Positions 21,527-34,240 are shown, numbered from the stretch's first letter. The stretch: DNA of 64,000 nucleotides from Xiphias gladius (GCF_016859285.1 NC_053414.1:27858261-27922260), one strand, 5' to 3'. Numbers and translations: made by a program. Notes: a model not told the origin generated them from the sequence alone.

Positions 21527-23743
21527 ATGGCTTCTTGCTTGGTCCCCGATTTCCCGGCCGTTATGGTTGCTCTCGAGCATTTAAAGGAACTGGACCAATG
21601 GCTGAAAGAGGAGGGAGTACCGTTCGCACCTGAAGCCAGCCTCCATCTGGCAGAGATGACGGCTGCTATTACTGACCTGGAGTCGGACCGACGTGCTGCC
21701 CATGAACATTTAGAAGTGGAAACCATCGAAAACAGTAAGCTAAGATGCCAAATTAACAATATACGTGAACGAATGAGCCAGGAAATCATGACAGACGTAA
21801 CAGCGGCCCGGGCTTCTAATGCTGAAGAGATAGACCTGCTGCATAGAGACCTAAACGCCGTCTCTCAGCTACAAGAAGCCACTGTGAAGAGGCATGAAGC
21901 CCTATTGAGCCAAAACAAAGCACTTTACCCTCAGCGAGATCAAGTGAAGGCTGAGAACGGAGAGATCATTGCCGCTCTCAATGATCAATTCAGCCAAAAA
22001 TATGGCTTGCAAATGCGTCTGGATCATACACAGGAGCAGATAGAGGAGCTAAAGTCCTGCATCGCCGCGGTCGAACAGGACAAAATAACACTTGAGCAAA
22101 ATATGGCACTGGGGAGAGAGGCTTTCAGTGTGAAAAAAGACAACCTGTCCAGAGAAGTGGATCAGATTGATGAGAAAATTAAGCAGCAGAAGAAAGCGAT
22201 CAGGAGGAGCAGAAGAGAGCTGAACAGAGTTAATGGCAAGAAAAAAGAAACCCAGGACCATCTGGGAGAAGCCACGACTGATATGGTCAAGGTGGAGAGC
22301 AATTTACGAAGACTGACGGCGTCTCGGTGCCAGTTTGAGAAACAGCTAGAAGGAGAGACCCAGACGCATCAAGAATTGAGGGAACAGAGAGAAGCGCTGA
22401 AGAAGGAGTTGTGTGAGTTAGGAGAAGCGTTCAGCTTTGCCATTCAGCGTCTTAAAGAGGAAATTGCCACAGTGGAGGGTAAAATAGAGGAGGGCCAAGC
22501 TTCAAGGTTGCGCTGTCAAGACCTCCTGGTTCAAATCTATGAGACATTCAAGCACCAGAACGATGAAGAGAACGAAGTAAGGGGAGGGCACTTCCACGTC
22601 TCACAGCAGCTGGAGCACTCCAAGCTGCAGCTGGAGGAACGCATTGCATCCATAGTCAAACACAGTAATGAGATCAAAGAGATGGACAAGAAGATCAGAG
22701 AACTCCTGGAAGCTGACACGATCAACAAGCGTGTGTTTGAGAGGAATCGGGAGGAGCTGTGTGGAAACATGGATGCAGAGAAGAAGAACATCAGCCATCT
22801 TGAAGAGGAGGAGAGCAGGCTAAGGAGACTCCAGGAGGAGGCGAAGAGGAAACAGGAGGAATATGTCTCAGAAATGACCTCTTACATCAGCAACACCAGG
22901 AGGAGATACGAGGAGCTGCGGCAAGAGGAGGCCGCACTCCAGCAGCGTCAGCCCAAGAGCGTAGATGCCAACTTGCTAATGAGACACGTGACCCAGTGTG
23001 AGGTGGAGTACAGACAAATAGAGATCAAACACCATCAAGAAATAGAGCAATGCACTGCAGAGACTGAGAGCATCACAAAGAGCAATGAGGAGAAGCAGAG
23101 GGAGGTGAAGGAAAAAGCGGAGATGCTGAAGGAGGTGGAGGCAAAGTGGAATGAGGAGCAAAGCAGGCACCAGAGACTGAAAACACTCCACTCCGAGCTG
23201 AGGCAGAGGAGGACTGAGCTGGAGCTGTCGATTCAGGGGTTGAAGGAGAAAACCAGCTCTCTGCTTCAGCCCAAAGAGGACATGAAGGCTGAGCTGGAGG
23301 AAATGCGAGCAAGTTACATGGATGTGCTCGACAAACAGGCCACAGAGCTGAGAGCTGTAGAAATGAGCATCTATGACAATAGCGTGAAACTGGAGCAGGT
23401 CAGCATGGAGAACAGCAGGCTGCATCTCTGTATCAGACAGATGACAGATGACGTTAGCAGAGCCAGGAGGAACAAAGACAGATACTGGCAGGAGATCCAC
23501 CAGTTCAACCAGGACATAAAGGCCTTGTTTGAGAGTTTACAGGAAGCATGGAGAGAGGATTTATTGGTAACTGAGGACTGTCAGAGCAGTGATGATGTTT
23601 TGTTGATGTCTATGAGTGCTTTGTTGAACCATCTGAAGACTAGGAGACAGCAGTTAGGAAATGTCAACACTCTCCTACACCAACAAATGTTAGATTTCAG
23701 CAAACGACTGGGAGACAAAACAACCATAGACCAGCATAATTGA
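21527..23743 (+). CDS. ccdc175: Coiled-coil domain-containing protein 175, single coding exon
   Basis: A 738-residue protein that is almost entirely heptad-rich, charged coiled coil. The N-terminal part (VALEHLKELDQWLKEEG, then HLEVETIENSKLR) aligns in layout with human CCDC175, which has an equivalent ALEQL and LEIESMELNKL arrangement and similar overall length (about 790). Function is not established; the human gene is mainly expressed in testis. There is no signal peptide or membrane segment. The whole 2.2-kb coding region is uninterrupted, whereas the human gene has many introns, so this copy may descend from a retrotransposed transcript. A poly(A) signal follows 90 nt after the stop. Coiled-coil similarity can mislead, so the family call rests mainly on the N-terminal alignment and length. 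Confidence 0.72.
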   Translation: MASCLVPDFPAVMVALEHLKELDQWLKEEGVPFAPEASLHLAEMTAAITDLESDRRAAHEHLEVETIENSKLRCQINNIRERMSQEIMTDVTAARASNAEEIDLLHRDLNAVSQLQEATVKRHEALLSQNKALYPQRDQVKAENGEIIAALNDQFSQKYGLQMRLDHTQEQIEELKSCIAAVEQDKITLEQNMALGREAFSVKKDNLSREVDQIDEKIKQQKKAIRRSRRELNRVNGKKKETQDHLGEATTDMVKVESNLRRLTASRCQFEKQLEGETQTHQELREQREALKKELCELGEAFSFAIQRLKEEIATVEGKIEEGQASRLRCQDLLVQIYETFKHQNDEENEVRGGHFHVSQQLEHSKLQLEERIASIVKHSNEIKEMDKKIRELLEADTINKRVFERNREELCGNMDAEKKNISHLEEEESRLRRLQEEAKRKQEEYVSEMTSYISNTRRRYEELRQEEAALQQRQPKSVDANLLMRHVTQCEVEYRQIEIKHHQEIEQCTAETESITKSNEEKQREVKEKAEMLKEVEAKWNEEQSRHQRLKTLHSELRQRRTELELSIQGLKEKTSSLLQPKEDMKAELEEMRASYMDVLDKQATELRAVEMSIYDNSVKLEQVSMENSRLHLCIRQMTDDVSRARRNKDRYWQEIHQFNQDIKALFESLQEAWREDLLVTEDCQSSDDVLLMSMSALLNHLKTRRQQLGNVNTLLHQQMLDFSKRLGDKTTIDQHN

Positions 23744-23832
23744 GATGATAAAAGTGACTCTAGTTCTTCTCTCGAAGAGTCACAAGTGTTTTTATGATTT
23801 CAAAAAAACTTTTAAACTGGAAAAAAAACCTT

Positions 23833-23838
23833 AATAAA
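23833..23838 (+). terminator. ccdc175: ccdc175 poly(A) signal AATAAA
   Basis: A canonical AATAAA lies 90 nt past the ccdc175 stop codon. Confidence 0.65.
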
Positions 23839-26800
23839 GCTCAAAGCAACAAAATGATCATATGAAGACATGTTTGTTAAGTTTATTTTTAACACATACT
23901 CATACACATAAAAATACCCAAAATGGTTAAAATTAAAAAATGCAGCTCTGCTGAATAGATTCACTCTTCTGATTTGATTTTGTTTTGATTGTTCACATAG
24001 TAATGGTGCAATATACAGTACAGTAGTTTTCAAACACATCTTAATTACAGACCCTTTTCGTGACATTTGGACTTCTCAAACACAGGTGGCTGTGATAATG
24101 ATTAACTTCTGCATTGCCTTGGCCAGCAATCGATCTTTGGACATTGTGGTTACTTGGTACTTGACTTAACCATTCGGTCACTGGGACGCCATTGTAGTGG
24201 ATTTTCAATCCTTGTTAAATATATTGAATGATTCTATTTATAATTTTCCTTATCAATAGGCCTTTTCACGAAGAACATTCTAACATGTCACAGTAGGAAA
24301 ATCACAGGTGTCAGTTTCAGGGTCCTGGTATTGTTCACGCTGGCGGCTGGCTCACTGTCACACTGTCCTGACTTACTGGGACACTTGAATAGATTAGAGC
24401 CATCATTAATGTTCTTAGTAGTACCTGTGCTTGTCCCACTGTGACAAGTCAAGATGTCTGCTGTGTAGAAGACCTATTTGATTATTTACTAAGTAATTTC
24501 TAAGTCTGTGCTCATAATTTTGGCTACTATAAATCATAGTTTGGGGTAGAATGGAGTTATTAAGTTGAATATGAATTACTATATATCAGCTTTGACTAGC
24601 GTCTGACGATAATAAGGAAACTTAAATAGATATAGTAAGACCAGATAGTCACATCCGGAATGGAGGCCTTGCATAGAATATTTGTGCTGTGGTTCTCTCA
24701 CTCGACGTGCCCAACTAGAAGCATTGCTTACCACTTCCAAGTCAGTGTTCACTTTCTGTGCAGCGCTTAAGCCAAACCATTCGGAAAGTATTAAGTTACT
24801 GTTTCCACCATGACTTGTCTTTTAACAGGTCACAAATGTAGTAATTTTCTTCATAGCTCATTACAATGTTTGGCACATACAGGAGCTCTTATAGATCTAT
24901 ATATAGCTATAGCTACTGTATATAGTTTTAATATGTAAAGTGAGAGCAGAGGACTCATTTAACATAAGACACATGAAGTGCACTAACAGATGTACCTCAG
25001 TGTGTTGTGTTACGATTTTTCAAAGTACTTCTCGGTAACTATCTCTTTATCCACTTGTTATTGAAATAATCCCAAACATTCAAATGTTTTCTTTACTGTC
25101 ATTAAAACAAAGTTCCAGCAAAACTCCTTCTTCAGGACTGATTGCTTTTAATAAGGATATTATAAGAAATTAGCAAGTTGTCACTCACCATCGCCATGGT
25201 GTCTTTACTTTCTTTTGCTGTTATTGTGATGCTCCATTAGTCAAAGGCAAATATACTCCTATTCCTTTTAATCCTGTGTGTATCCTGTATATTTACTTGA
25301 GTTTAGTTAGCGTCTCGCTCCAGTGCCATAGTTATTAACTCACTTATTTGTTTGCTTGCTCTTTTTATTGTCTGTGTTACTGAAGGCACAGTAATTTCCA
25401 CTGTATATTTAATGCACTAGTATTTTTAAGGGCTTTTTCCCTCTTACAGTTGTATTTGATTAATGAAAATTGCTTATTTTAGTGTTACATTAGGTGTAAA
25501 CATGCTAAAAGAAAATGGAAAATTTTAAATAAAAACGTAAAAAGAGAAAAACACTAAAATCCAAAACATGAAAATGCCACACTTCTCTTCAAACTGCTGC
25601 CTGTTACATCCATCAGTTTTTTCCTGTGGCCATGTTAAATCGTTTTTCGATTTAATACGATTGAACCCAATGAATCTTTTTTTCTTTTCAGATTTGCTGC
25701 ATGACGTTTGGTAATGAGAGAAACTTATTTCCTGTGTTGCTCCTACCAGCAGATGGCAGAAGGGACCAGGTTTCTCTCTGCTGTGACCTTGCCCTGCAGA
25801 TAGAGGGTCAAACAACCACCCACTTTCCTCTAAAGAAAAACATGCAGACACATGCACACAGACGTACATTCGCTGCCTCTGTCTCACGGACCACATAAAG
25901 GCAAAGAAAGCTAGCTGGAAAACGAGGCGGCAGCTGCACGAGTGGAGCTGCAGGCAAATCAGCAGTTTATTTCAGCAAAGAAGGTAAAACGTCAGATAAG
26001 CATGAAGTAAACTTTTCTCTGAACTCCTTTGTGCCATGTGATCTGGCGGCTACAGTATCTGTAGCTTTATGCTCTGATCAGGCTGTATCATAGCATATAT
26101 TTAAAACTGTTGAGTGATCTGTCTCTGTCAGACTGCATCTGCCTATGGCTCCTCTCATATCAATGTTTATGTCTGCGGCTGGTTATTGCTGAAACACAAG
26201 TACATCTCGCTGTTGTCATATGAAAACTGAGAAACTGTTGCGAAGTTGAAGCTGAAGGAAACTTTCTGCTGATAAGTTGAATTATCAAATTGAATTATCA
26301 ACCTTCGTGACTTGCGTAATGCCTTATATTTTGCACATTCTGAGATCAAACCTGTCTTTTATTCTGAAAAGTGAACACTGGACATAAGCTTTTTATTTCA
26401 TTGTGTCCAATTGTTTTTTAGTCATAAGTCTTTTTTAGAAGTAGTCCAAAGTCAAGTCTTTAAGTCTTGTGAAAGAATTTTGCAAAGACACAAAATATCC
26501 AGGTCTCTGAAAAGTGGCCAATTACATTTACACTGCCCAGAGGTTCCCTTCGTATTTAATAAAAACAACTGCTAAAGAATCTTATACTGAGGCATTTGAT
26601 AATGAGACTCCGCTAACTTTGCTTTCACAGAGATAAGGACTTTGAAAACATGTTGGGATGAGACCAGAAAGTATTTTCAGCACTCACATTTCAAGGCCAG
26701 ACAGTCCAAAGTCATTAAATTACATTCTTTGTTTGTAAGAGAACAACAAAGTTATTCTTACAATAACCTGCGACACTGATGCTCCTAGTCGCTGTAAACG

Positions 26801-27689
26801 GGGCACTGGGTGGATACGTAATGATATCAGATTGGGAGTGACAGCAGTTTTCTATACAGTGTGATTTTTTTTTTTTTTTAAATAGAGGTGGCATGATGCT
26901 TTTTTACACATTTGGGACATTTCGAACACAGATTGGACTGAATCTAAGCTCTACAGCTCTGATATAAAGATCACTAGTTTCCAGCTAAAGGACGACCCTG
27001 ACATCTACTCTGCATTATGCGTCAAAGTAGGGTGCTACTGGGATTCTTATATTCTCACATATTGTCACACAAGTTCTCCTTGTCAACAGTTGCCACTTTT
27101 CATACAAGCTAAAATAAAGTTAAGTGAACTGGTTGTGATATTCTGCGCTGAGGGCTTTTTGAAACTCTGTAGTGTCCATATAACATGAGAGACTATGTGT
27201 GATGAAAATGGGCAGAAGTGGGTCACATGTCTGTCTGTTATCAAACAAAGCAAGCCAACATCTTTACTTGAACAACTCATATGGACCAAGCGGCTCCTTT
27301 TTATGCTGTGGAGTGTGTTCAGACAGCTCTGCGGTGGAGGAGTCTGCCTGTGTAAAGGTCAGAGAGTAAGGAGCAATTTAACACCACAAACTAGATACAA
27401 CGTACATGATGTTCACTTTCTGCTCCGGAAGATGTCACACAGATACACTTACACATACACCTGCACGTGTTGGTGCAAGATGTAAGAAAATAAACAAATG
27501 AGAGGCATCACTTTAAAAATGGTGTGTTTTTCAATAAGGGTTCTCTGCAGTTGGATTTCTAAGTACACTGTTATATATCCAGTATGATTCTTGTTCTGGT
27601 TTTAGCCCCAATTTTTGAAGTATAGTTTATCACGTGTAAATGTTATTTATGAACATATTGATGTTTTATTACCCGTTGCTGTTAGTGTG

Positions 27690-27800
27690 GTCCTAGGGAT
27701 GACAATGTCGGTCTGTCATTCAGTCCATCACTTTGGTCAGGACAGAAATGTCTCAACATCAGTCATTTGATTCTAAAGGGTTGATTTCCGTTCTACGCGG
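27690..27800 (+). repeat. Interspersed fish repeat, partial copy 3
   Basis: A short stretch with CATCACTTTGGTCAGGACAG followed by AAATGTCTCAACATCAGTCA matches the start of the copy at 12.5 kb. Confidence 0.55.
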
Positions 27801-28272
27801 ATTATACATACTACTTTCGTGCAGATCACAAATAGACAACCGACATGATAAAGGTGTTTCAGCTGCTGCATACGACACCACACACACACGCATACATTAA
27901 AATTTGCCCACATATTGTAATGTAATGAGGCAGCTGCCCTTCAATGTTGAAATGTCAATATGCCACTAAAGGATACAGTAACACAACTCACTCACTCTAA
28001 TACATATACTCTCTCGCGCGCACGCACATACGCATGTATGCATCTCTCTTACTCTCGCTCTCATCTCATGCATCCAAGCAGTAAATTACTCTCCACAGAA
28101 TATGAGTCACGCTGCCCTCAAAGCAGCGTACATGAACACATACAATCGTACATTATCAGTGAACGCTCCGTCAGCCTGTTTGGACGTCAGCTGCTTGTGG
28201 TTCTTCTGGAAGATTATTTTTTTTTTTTTTTTTTCTATCTACCACGTGCTGCTTAAAAATTACATTGTTATT

Positions 28273-28322
28273 GTAGAAATCTTGTGGAAAATGTGTAGAA
28301 ATCTTGTGGAAAATGTGTAGAA
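28273..28322. repeat. Short tandem repeat, 22-bp unit, about 2.3 copies
   Basis: The unit TGTAGAAATCTTGTGGAAAA plus TG is repeated exactly twice and a third copy starts. Confidence 0.85.
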
Positions 28323-29479
28323 ACTGCACAGTCTGAGTAAACACAACATGAGTCATCACTCACAAAAGAACAGAGCTTTCAGTTCTCGATGGTGGCGCTG
28401 TTGTCCGTGCACTGCCACACTGACGTCAACGCAACGCAGTGAAATGAAAACATTCTCTCCTTGACTCTGTCCAGTTGGATTAAGGGATCCAGAGACAGAG
28501 GATTAATATGGCTCTGCTCGTGACACCTCAGGACCATTTTGATCACGGAGTACACCCGAGTGCCGGAATTTGTTTCGTTAATATTCATAGAGGAACAGGT
28601 GGATGTCTTTCTACAAAATGCGGCGGAGGCCACAAACACTGTATGCTGCCACTTTCACATTTTGATTCAGCGCACTCATAAGGATCAATGTTAGTGTGTT
28701 TTTGTTACAGGAAAACAAAATAAAGGTTTTTAAAACTATCCAATGTTTCAGAAAAAGATTAGAAATAAACTGGAAAAAAAAACGAACTCTGTTGGAAAAT
28801 GTATTGAACCACAAGTAGGGACCTGCTGCCTCATGCGATAATTACACTGTCTCAGTACACAACTTTGCTTCCATCCCAGCAATGTCATTAAATTAATTTG
28901 TAAGTTTGGAAAAGTACAATGTGCTGTGTGGAAATTTAACAGTCAGCACTGATGCAACTTGAGTAACAATACACTGAAATCACAGTGAGCTGGGTGCCGT
29001 TACAACATGCGGACTGAGGAAGTTATTATTGCAAGAAACCCTCGTGTGCGCACACACATAAACATAGGTTTTGTACGTCCACGCAATCATTGTTGTGCAG
29101 ATATATGTACAAATGTATGTGACATACATTTCTGTATGTAGGATTGCTTAGGGGGTGAGGCTGTCATGTTACTCATGTTTTTGCGTTTTTGCTCTATATT
29201 TATGTTCAAGCGAAGGGTGTGCTAATCTCCAGATAGGTCAGTTTAATAAACCTATCAGTAATGTATCTGCCACACACTCAGATTGCATGTGTGTGTGACT
29301 GTGAGAGAGCAGTGGTTTGGATTGCGCAGTGTTATCCCTCTCTCCTTCACTCGCACATGACCTGTAATACTCCATATGGCCTGATGTCGTCTATCCTTCC
29401 TAATCTCTCTCTCTCTCTCTGTCTCTCTCTGTCTCTCTCTCCCTCCCCGAGGTTTTATAGGCAGCAGTGAGAAGTCAGA

Positions 29480-29676
29480 TTTCTGCATTCACACAGAGAC
29501 AACAGGTGTCAGTGTCTCCCATTGCAGTGAAAACACTTGTGACGCTTGAATCAGCTGACAGTAACAAGGAGTATCTGCTACGGTGACGGTAGCATTAAAA
29601 AAGAGGTGTTGAGGACATTTTACATTTTACTGAAGCGCAGATTGGACGTAGCTGCAGACATTGATGGATACTATGG
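29480..29676 (+). promoter_or_regulatory. noct: nocturnin first exon and core promoter region
   Basis: A TATA-like TTTTATAG at about 29452 is followed by a likely 5'UTR. ATG at 29664 gives four codons (MDTM) before a strong donor (G then GTAAGA at 29677). The phase matches exon 2, so the start could be here or at the in-frame ATG of exon 2. Confidence 0.5.
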
Positions 29677-32600
29677 GTAAGAGGCAGCTATTCTTCATTC
29701 TGCTGTAGATGAGGTCCTGTTTAGATGTACAATATGGATTGTATATAGATGACTGCTGTCATTTTAAGTGTAAAAAATCAAATCAAATCAGAGGTGGAAG
29801 GTGTTTAGATGACAGCAAAGGTTTTGTATATGTGATGGTTCTGTGGAGCAGTGAGTGCGCTGGCATGTGCGTGGATATACATGGCCCCACATAGAAACAT
29901 AACATTAACGTCTAAAAGAGTAAAAAGGTCTGTTTATGTTTATCTAAATGCACCAGGGTTTGTGTGATATGTGGACAGGAGTGGTTGCTGTTCGCGACTT
30001 GTCACTGAAGTCCCGTTATGTCTTTCATAGACAGGACTGGATGGATCCTAAACATCAGTGTGCAAACAGTATTTGATCTCTCCTTTTATAGTCATATAGT
30101 TCTGGTCTGTAGAGGAGCCAAGGATAAGTAAGTCACCAGAATTTGCTTGACAGAGCAGAGATCAGTCACAGTTCTGTGCTGTTCTATGAACAAGCACAAC
30201 CTTGTTTTTTAGGATTTGAAGAAGTAGTTGCATTACTCAGTCTTTTTGAAAAATGGCTATGCTCTATGGAGAGTAATTAGGACTCTAACTGGAACTTAAT
30301 TGGCTGAGCTATGTCAACTTTAAGAAAATGAAAGCACAAATCTTAACAAGATCAAACAAATCTTTGGATGTTTTTGTATTGTTCTCGCTGCAAATGAGAA
30401 CAGTTGGAAATTAAATGCTGTTTATGACATTTCATTTAAATAGCTTAACTCTTATTAATATTATTATTATTATTGTCTGCAGCATTTGGAAGTGAACAGG
30501 CGTGATGTCTCTTGGCAAAGCAACCAGCCCATTTGACCGACTTTGGTTTGAGCTGCTGCATTTCAAGGTTCCTACAAACAGCCACCATGCTAAATACTCA
30601 TGCAGACCTAAACTAGAGGAACCGATGGTGCGCGCGCGCACGTGTGTGCGTGTGCGTCCATGTGACTCTGCAAACCTATAATTTCACATTGAAACTTGCC
30701 TCCCTTCAGTGCTGTTCTAATGAAAAGACTGCCTGGTTATCAACAACATGAGAGTTTATTCATGGCCTTTAAAGCTGCTGCAGTCTATATTTTTATATAC
30801 ACAATGGATCAGATGACTGCGTAATGTGAAAGTTGTTGCTCGTAGTGACGAAAACAGTTATAACCCAACTCTGCAGTTCACCTCAGCTTTACGCAGTGTT
30901 TTAGCACCTTTCAGCTCACTGTTTTGATTTTCACCACCGTGGTCGAGATACATTAAAGATCGAGGTTGGGCCTGTGACATGGCAAACAATTCATCGTCAA
31001 CTAATCCGTTACAACTGCTAAAACTCTGTGACACTCGTTGGGAAGCGTCGGTCTCACTTTGAGGTGGCTGTTCAGTTCACATGTGAAAAGACAGATGTTC
31101 TTGAAGGAAGACAAAAGGCGAGCTGAGCTGCAGCCATGCAATCATGCTGAGACACACAGCAGAAATACTTCAGGGTTAGGTCAGTTGGAAAAGAATAAAC
31201 GGGGATTTGCCACAGTTGCTGTTCAAGACCATTGGACAGCTGAGACGGTTTGACAGGTGCACACTCACTCATCTAATAATCTGAGCTGAAGGTCAATGAA
31301 CAGTAAATAATCTGAGGATTTGTAAGGATTTGTAAAACAGCACCACCTGCTGAACTGAGGTCATCCTTGCCATTAATTTATAGCTGTGTGTTTCAAATTT
31401 AAAAAAATCCCTCAGCTCCGGTTACTGCCACACAGATGTGACATTACTTACAGATGTGCTAAATGATTTGTTATTCTCCCTCCTCACACACACACACACA
31501 CACACACACCTCATCATCCCTGTCTTTTTCCTCCTCACCAGTGTGTCCAATGGGTGGAGGAGCCACCAGGCTGTACAGCGCTCTGACTCAGGTCCTCAGC
31601 GGCGACTCTCCTCTCCCCCTGCCTCCCCCCCACCTGGACCCCAACCAGCCTGCAGACACAAACCTGGATCCGGATTTCTGCCAGGTGACGACTCCACTTC
31701 CGTTCACGGTGCAGTTTTCAAAAAGTGGCACAGGAGATAAATCTTCCCCCTGAACCGCAGTAAATGTTGAGTGTCCTGTCTGTTTGTCTTCCTTGCAGGA
31801 GCAGAGGGGGTCCCCTGTATGTCCCCCTGATCCGGTGGAGCTGCTTCGACAGTGTAAGGAGGCCCTCAGAGACAGACCACCTCGCTTCCACAGGAAGTTC
31901 ATTAACATTAATGATGGAGACAGTGCCCCCAGCAGCCCCATTAGAGTGATGCAGTGGAACGTACTAGCACAAGGTTAATGTCTTTTATATCACACTGGAC
32001 TGTAGGCTCTGATATATCGAGGAACGGATTTTTAGCTGAATAAATAATGGATGTGATTTTGAATGTGACTGATCCAGTGAGTTATTATGATACAAGTGGT
32101 TTTCAAACTATACCTAAACTATGCACCCACACATAATGACCACCCAACGCTGCAGTTCCTTTCACGTTTGCGGAGCGTTTTAGTGTCTTTTAGGTTGTTG
32201 TTTCCGGTCACAGGCGGCTGTTCTCAGCGAAAAAGAACTGTACACTACCCAGCCAGCTTCAATCAGCAGACAGACAAAGTCAGTGAGCTAACTGAACACA
32301 GCAGAGCATTAGCAGCTAAATGTGACCACACTTTCGCCTCCATATACAACAGCAGCCGAGCACCAAACGGCACAAAAGGTTAGCTACTACTTAAGCTAGC
32401 TGGTGGAGAAAAACTGAACAGCTGGCAAGATACAACAAAACCCAGCTATTTCTCTCAGGAGCTAAAAGCACAGTGAATATTGGACAGACATTAATCGGGT
32501 GGCCAGAGAAAAATGACCCCAAATAAAAGCTAATCATGCACCGTGTCTGCTGAGTGTGTAAATAAGTGACTGTCTGCTAACATGTTAGCTATAGCAACTC

Positions 32601-33805
32601 CACAAGGTGATAACACATCAGTGCTGTGTTCACCAGTCGTTCCACATTACAGCCTTAACTGTCTAGCTAAGTTTATTAAATGTTAGAAAATGCAGTCCTA
32701 GATACAGACAGTAGTAAATGGGCCATAACTTGAAAATGGCTAGGGTGTTCTCGTTTCCAAAATCGTAGCAAGGAGACATCCTGAGCGAAGGCTTGCTAAC
32801 GTAACTATGAAGCATTGTTTGGCTACTACTGCATCCTGACGCCAGGTCTCCCTTTTCCTCTTGTCCTTCAGCCCTGGGCGAGGGACTTGACAGTTTCGTC
32901 CAGTGTCCCCTGGAGGCCCTCAGCTGGTCCCGCAGGAAGTATCTCATCTTAGAGGAGATCCTCACCCACCGACCTCATATCCTGTGTCTGCAGGAAGTTG
33001 ACCACTACTATGACACCTTCCAGCCGGTTCTGGCAGGCCTGGGTTACAACGGTAGCTTCTGCCCCAAACCCTGGTCGCCGTGCTTGGATGTGGAGGGCAA
33101 CAACGGCCCAGATGGCTGCGCGCTGTTCTTTGATCAGTCGCGATTTGAGCTCCTGGATAACATGAACTTAAGGCTCTCTGCCATGAGGATTCCAACCAAC
33201 CAGGTTGGTAGGATTCCACTTTCTCTCATAAAGGGCTACACACAAAAAAACCCTACCTCTAACATTCTTCTCTCTCGTCACAGGTCGCCGTAGTGGTGAT
33301 GCTACGCTGTCGGAGCACAGCAAGATGCGTGTGCGTGGCCGTGACCCACCTGAAAGCCCGCTCTGGCTGGGAGTGGCTCCGCAGCGCTCAGGGCTGCGAC
33401 CTCCTGCGACACCTCCAGAATCTGGTCCAGAAACACGCCGGCGGTCCCACGGGTGACCCCAGCTCTGACATTCCTCTGCTCATATGCGGCGATTTCAACG
33501 CAATCCCAACTGAGGAGGTGTACCGACGCTTCATTACGTCGCCTCTCAGTTTGGACTCGGCCTATAAGAAACTCAGCCAAGACGGGTTGACAGAGCCAGA
33601 GTACACAACATGGAAGATTCGGCCTACAGGTGAATGTTGTACCACTCTGGACTACATCTGGTACAGTCAGGACACGCTGAGAGTGGACGCTGTTTTGGAC
33701 ATGCCTACTGAGGAACAGATTGGACCAAACAGACTTCCGTCCTTTAGCTATCCGTCTGACCACCTCTCTCTGGTTTGTGACTTCAGTCTTAAGGAGAAAG
33801 AGTGA
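29664..33805 (+). CDS. noct: Nocturnin, circadian NADP(H) 2'-phosphatase of the EEP family
   Basis: Nocturnin is an exonuclease/endonuclease/phosphatase-fold enzyme. Vertebrate nocturnin removes the 2'-phosphate of NADP(H); it was earlier described as a deadenylase. Exons: 29664-29676, 31542-31684, 31799-31973, 32872-33203, 33284-33805. All junctions are GT-AG and phase-consistent, giving 394 residues, or 387 from the ATG at 31550. Conserved parts: MGGGATRLYSAL (N-terminal segment), SPIRVMQWNVLAQALGEG, LCLQEVDHYYDTF with the metal-binding Glu, NNGPDGCALFF, VTHLKARSGWEW, LICGDFNAIPTEEVY, TTLDYIWYSQDTL and SDHLSLVCDFSL with the catalytic Asp-His pair. The catalytic residues look complete. The exon 2 start gives MGGG, a possible N-myristoylation site. 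The gene is convergent with elf2, as expected from human 4q31. Confidence 0.95.
31488..31509. repeat. (CA)n microsatellite next to the noct exon 2 acceptor
   Basis: A CA dinucleotide tract ends about 33 nt before the acceptor of noct exon 2. Confidence 0.9.
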
Positions 33806-34240
33806 GAAGGAGGTGACGAATCGGCGCACAAGAGGGGACGACGAGTCGCGATCGACTCCTGGTTGGCTTCACTCCGCGAGCAAGGCGCGCAGACGAGACG
33901 CCACGTGTGAGTGAAACGATGAGGGTGAAGACAGGAGGCCGAGAAACCAGAGTGGGGAACAGAAAAGTCTGGCCATTTATGATGTTGACGTTGCAGAGTT
34001 ACACGCTGCAGTGATGCAGTGTCTACCTCCCCAAACCTCTAACACTGCGCTTGTGTTTTCTACACCAGGTGACTGTCCTCTACCTTCATCTGTGCTCAAA
34101 CACAAGCTGCATCAGGAAACGAATGAATAGGATTTGAGCTTTTTTTGTTTGTATTAGTTTATAATAATCCTAAAATTAAGCTGTGTTTAATCCAAAATGT
34201 AGTAAATGTGCTTTGCACTGCCAATGTACCAGTGACTGAG

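Larger units (their letters stand above)
27464..28428. promoter_or_regulatory. noct: Cluster of E-boxes and a CRE upstream of nocturnin
   Basis: CACGTG occurs at 27464, 27631 and 28243, and a full palindromic CRE, TGACGTCA, at 28421. These lie 1.2-2.2 kb upstream of the first noct exon; a further CACGTG is at 30639 in intron 1. CLOCK/BMAL1 acts through E-boxes and CREB-type factors through CREs, and nocturnin is a rhythmic gene in vertebrates. Function of these particular sites is inferred. Confidence 0.4.
23839..29450. other. Gene-poor region between ccdc175 and noct
   Basis: About 5.6 kb of AT-rich DNA with no convincing exon. It holds a repeat-family fragment (27.7 kb), a short tandem repeat (28.27 kb), three CACGTG E-boxes, one palindromic CRE and a CT-rich simple repeat near 29.40 kb. 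Open frames here are short and lack domains. Confidence 0.55.

Noticed and set aside
22976-23500. 174-codon minus-strand frame inside ccdc175
   Set aside because: Antisense shadow of the coiled-coil coding sequence, rich in Leu from reversed Glu/Lys codons.
33302-33829. 175-codon minus-strand frame over the last noct exon
   Set aside because: Antisense shadow; the plus strand encodes the conserved catalytic half of nocturnin.
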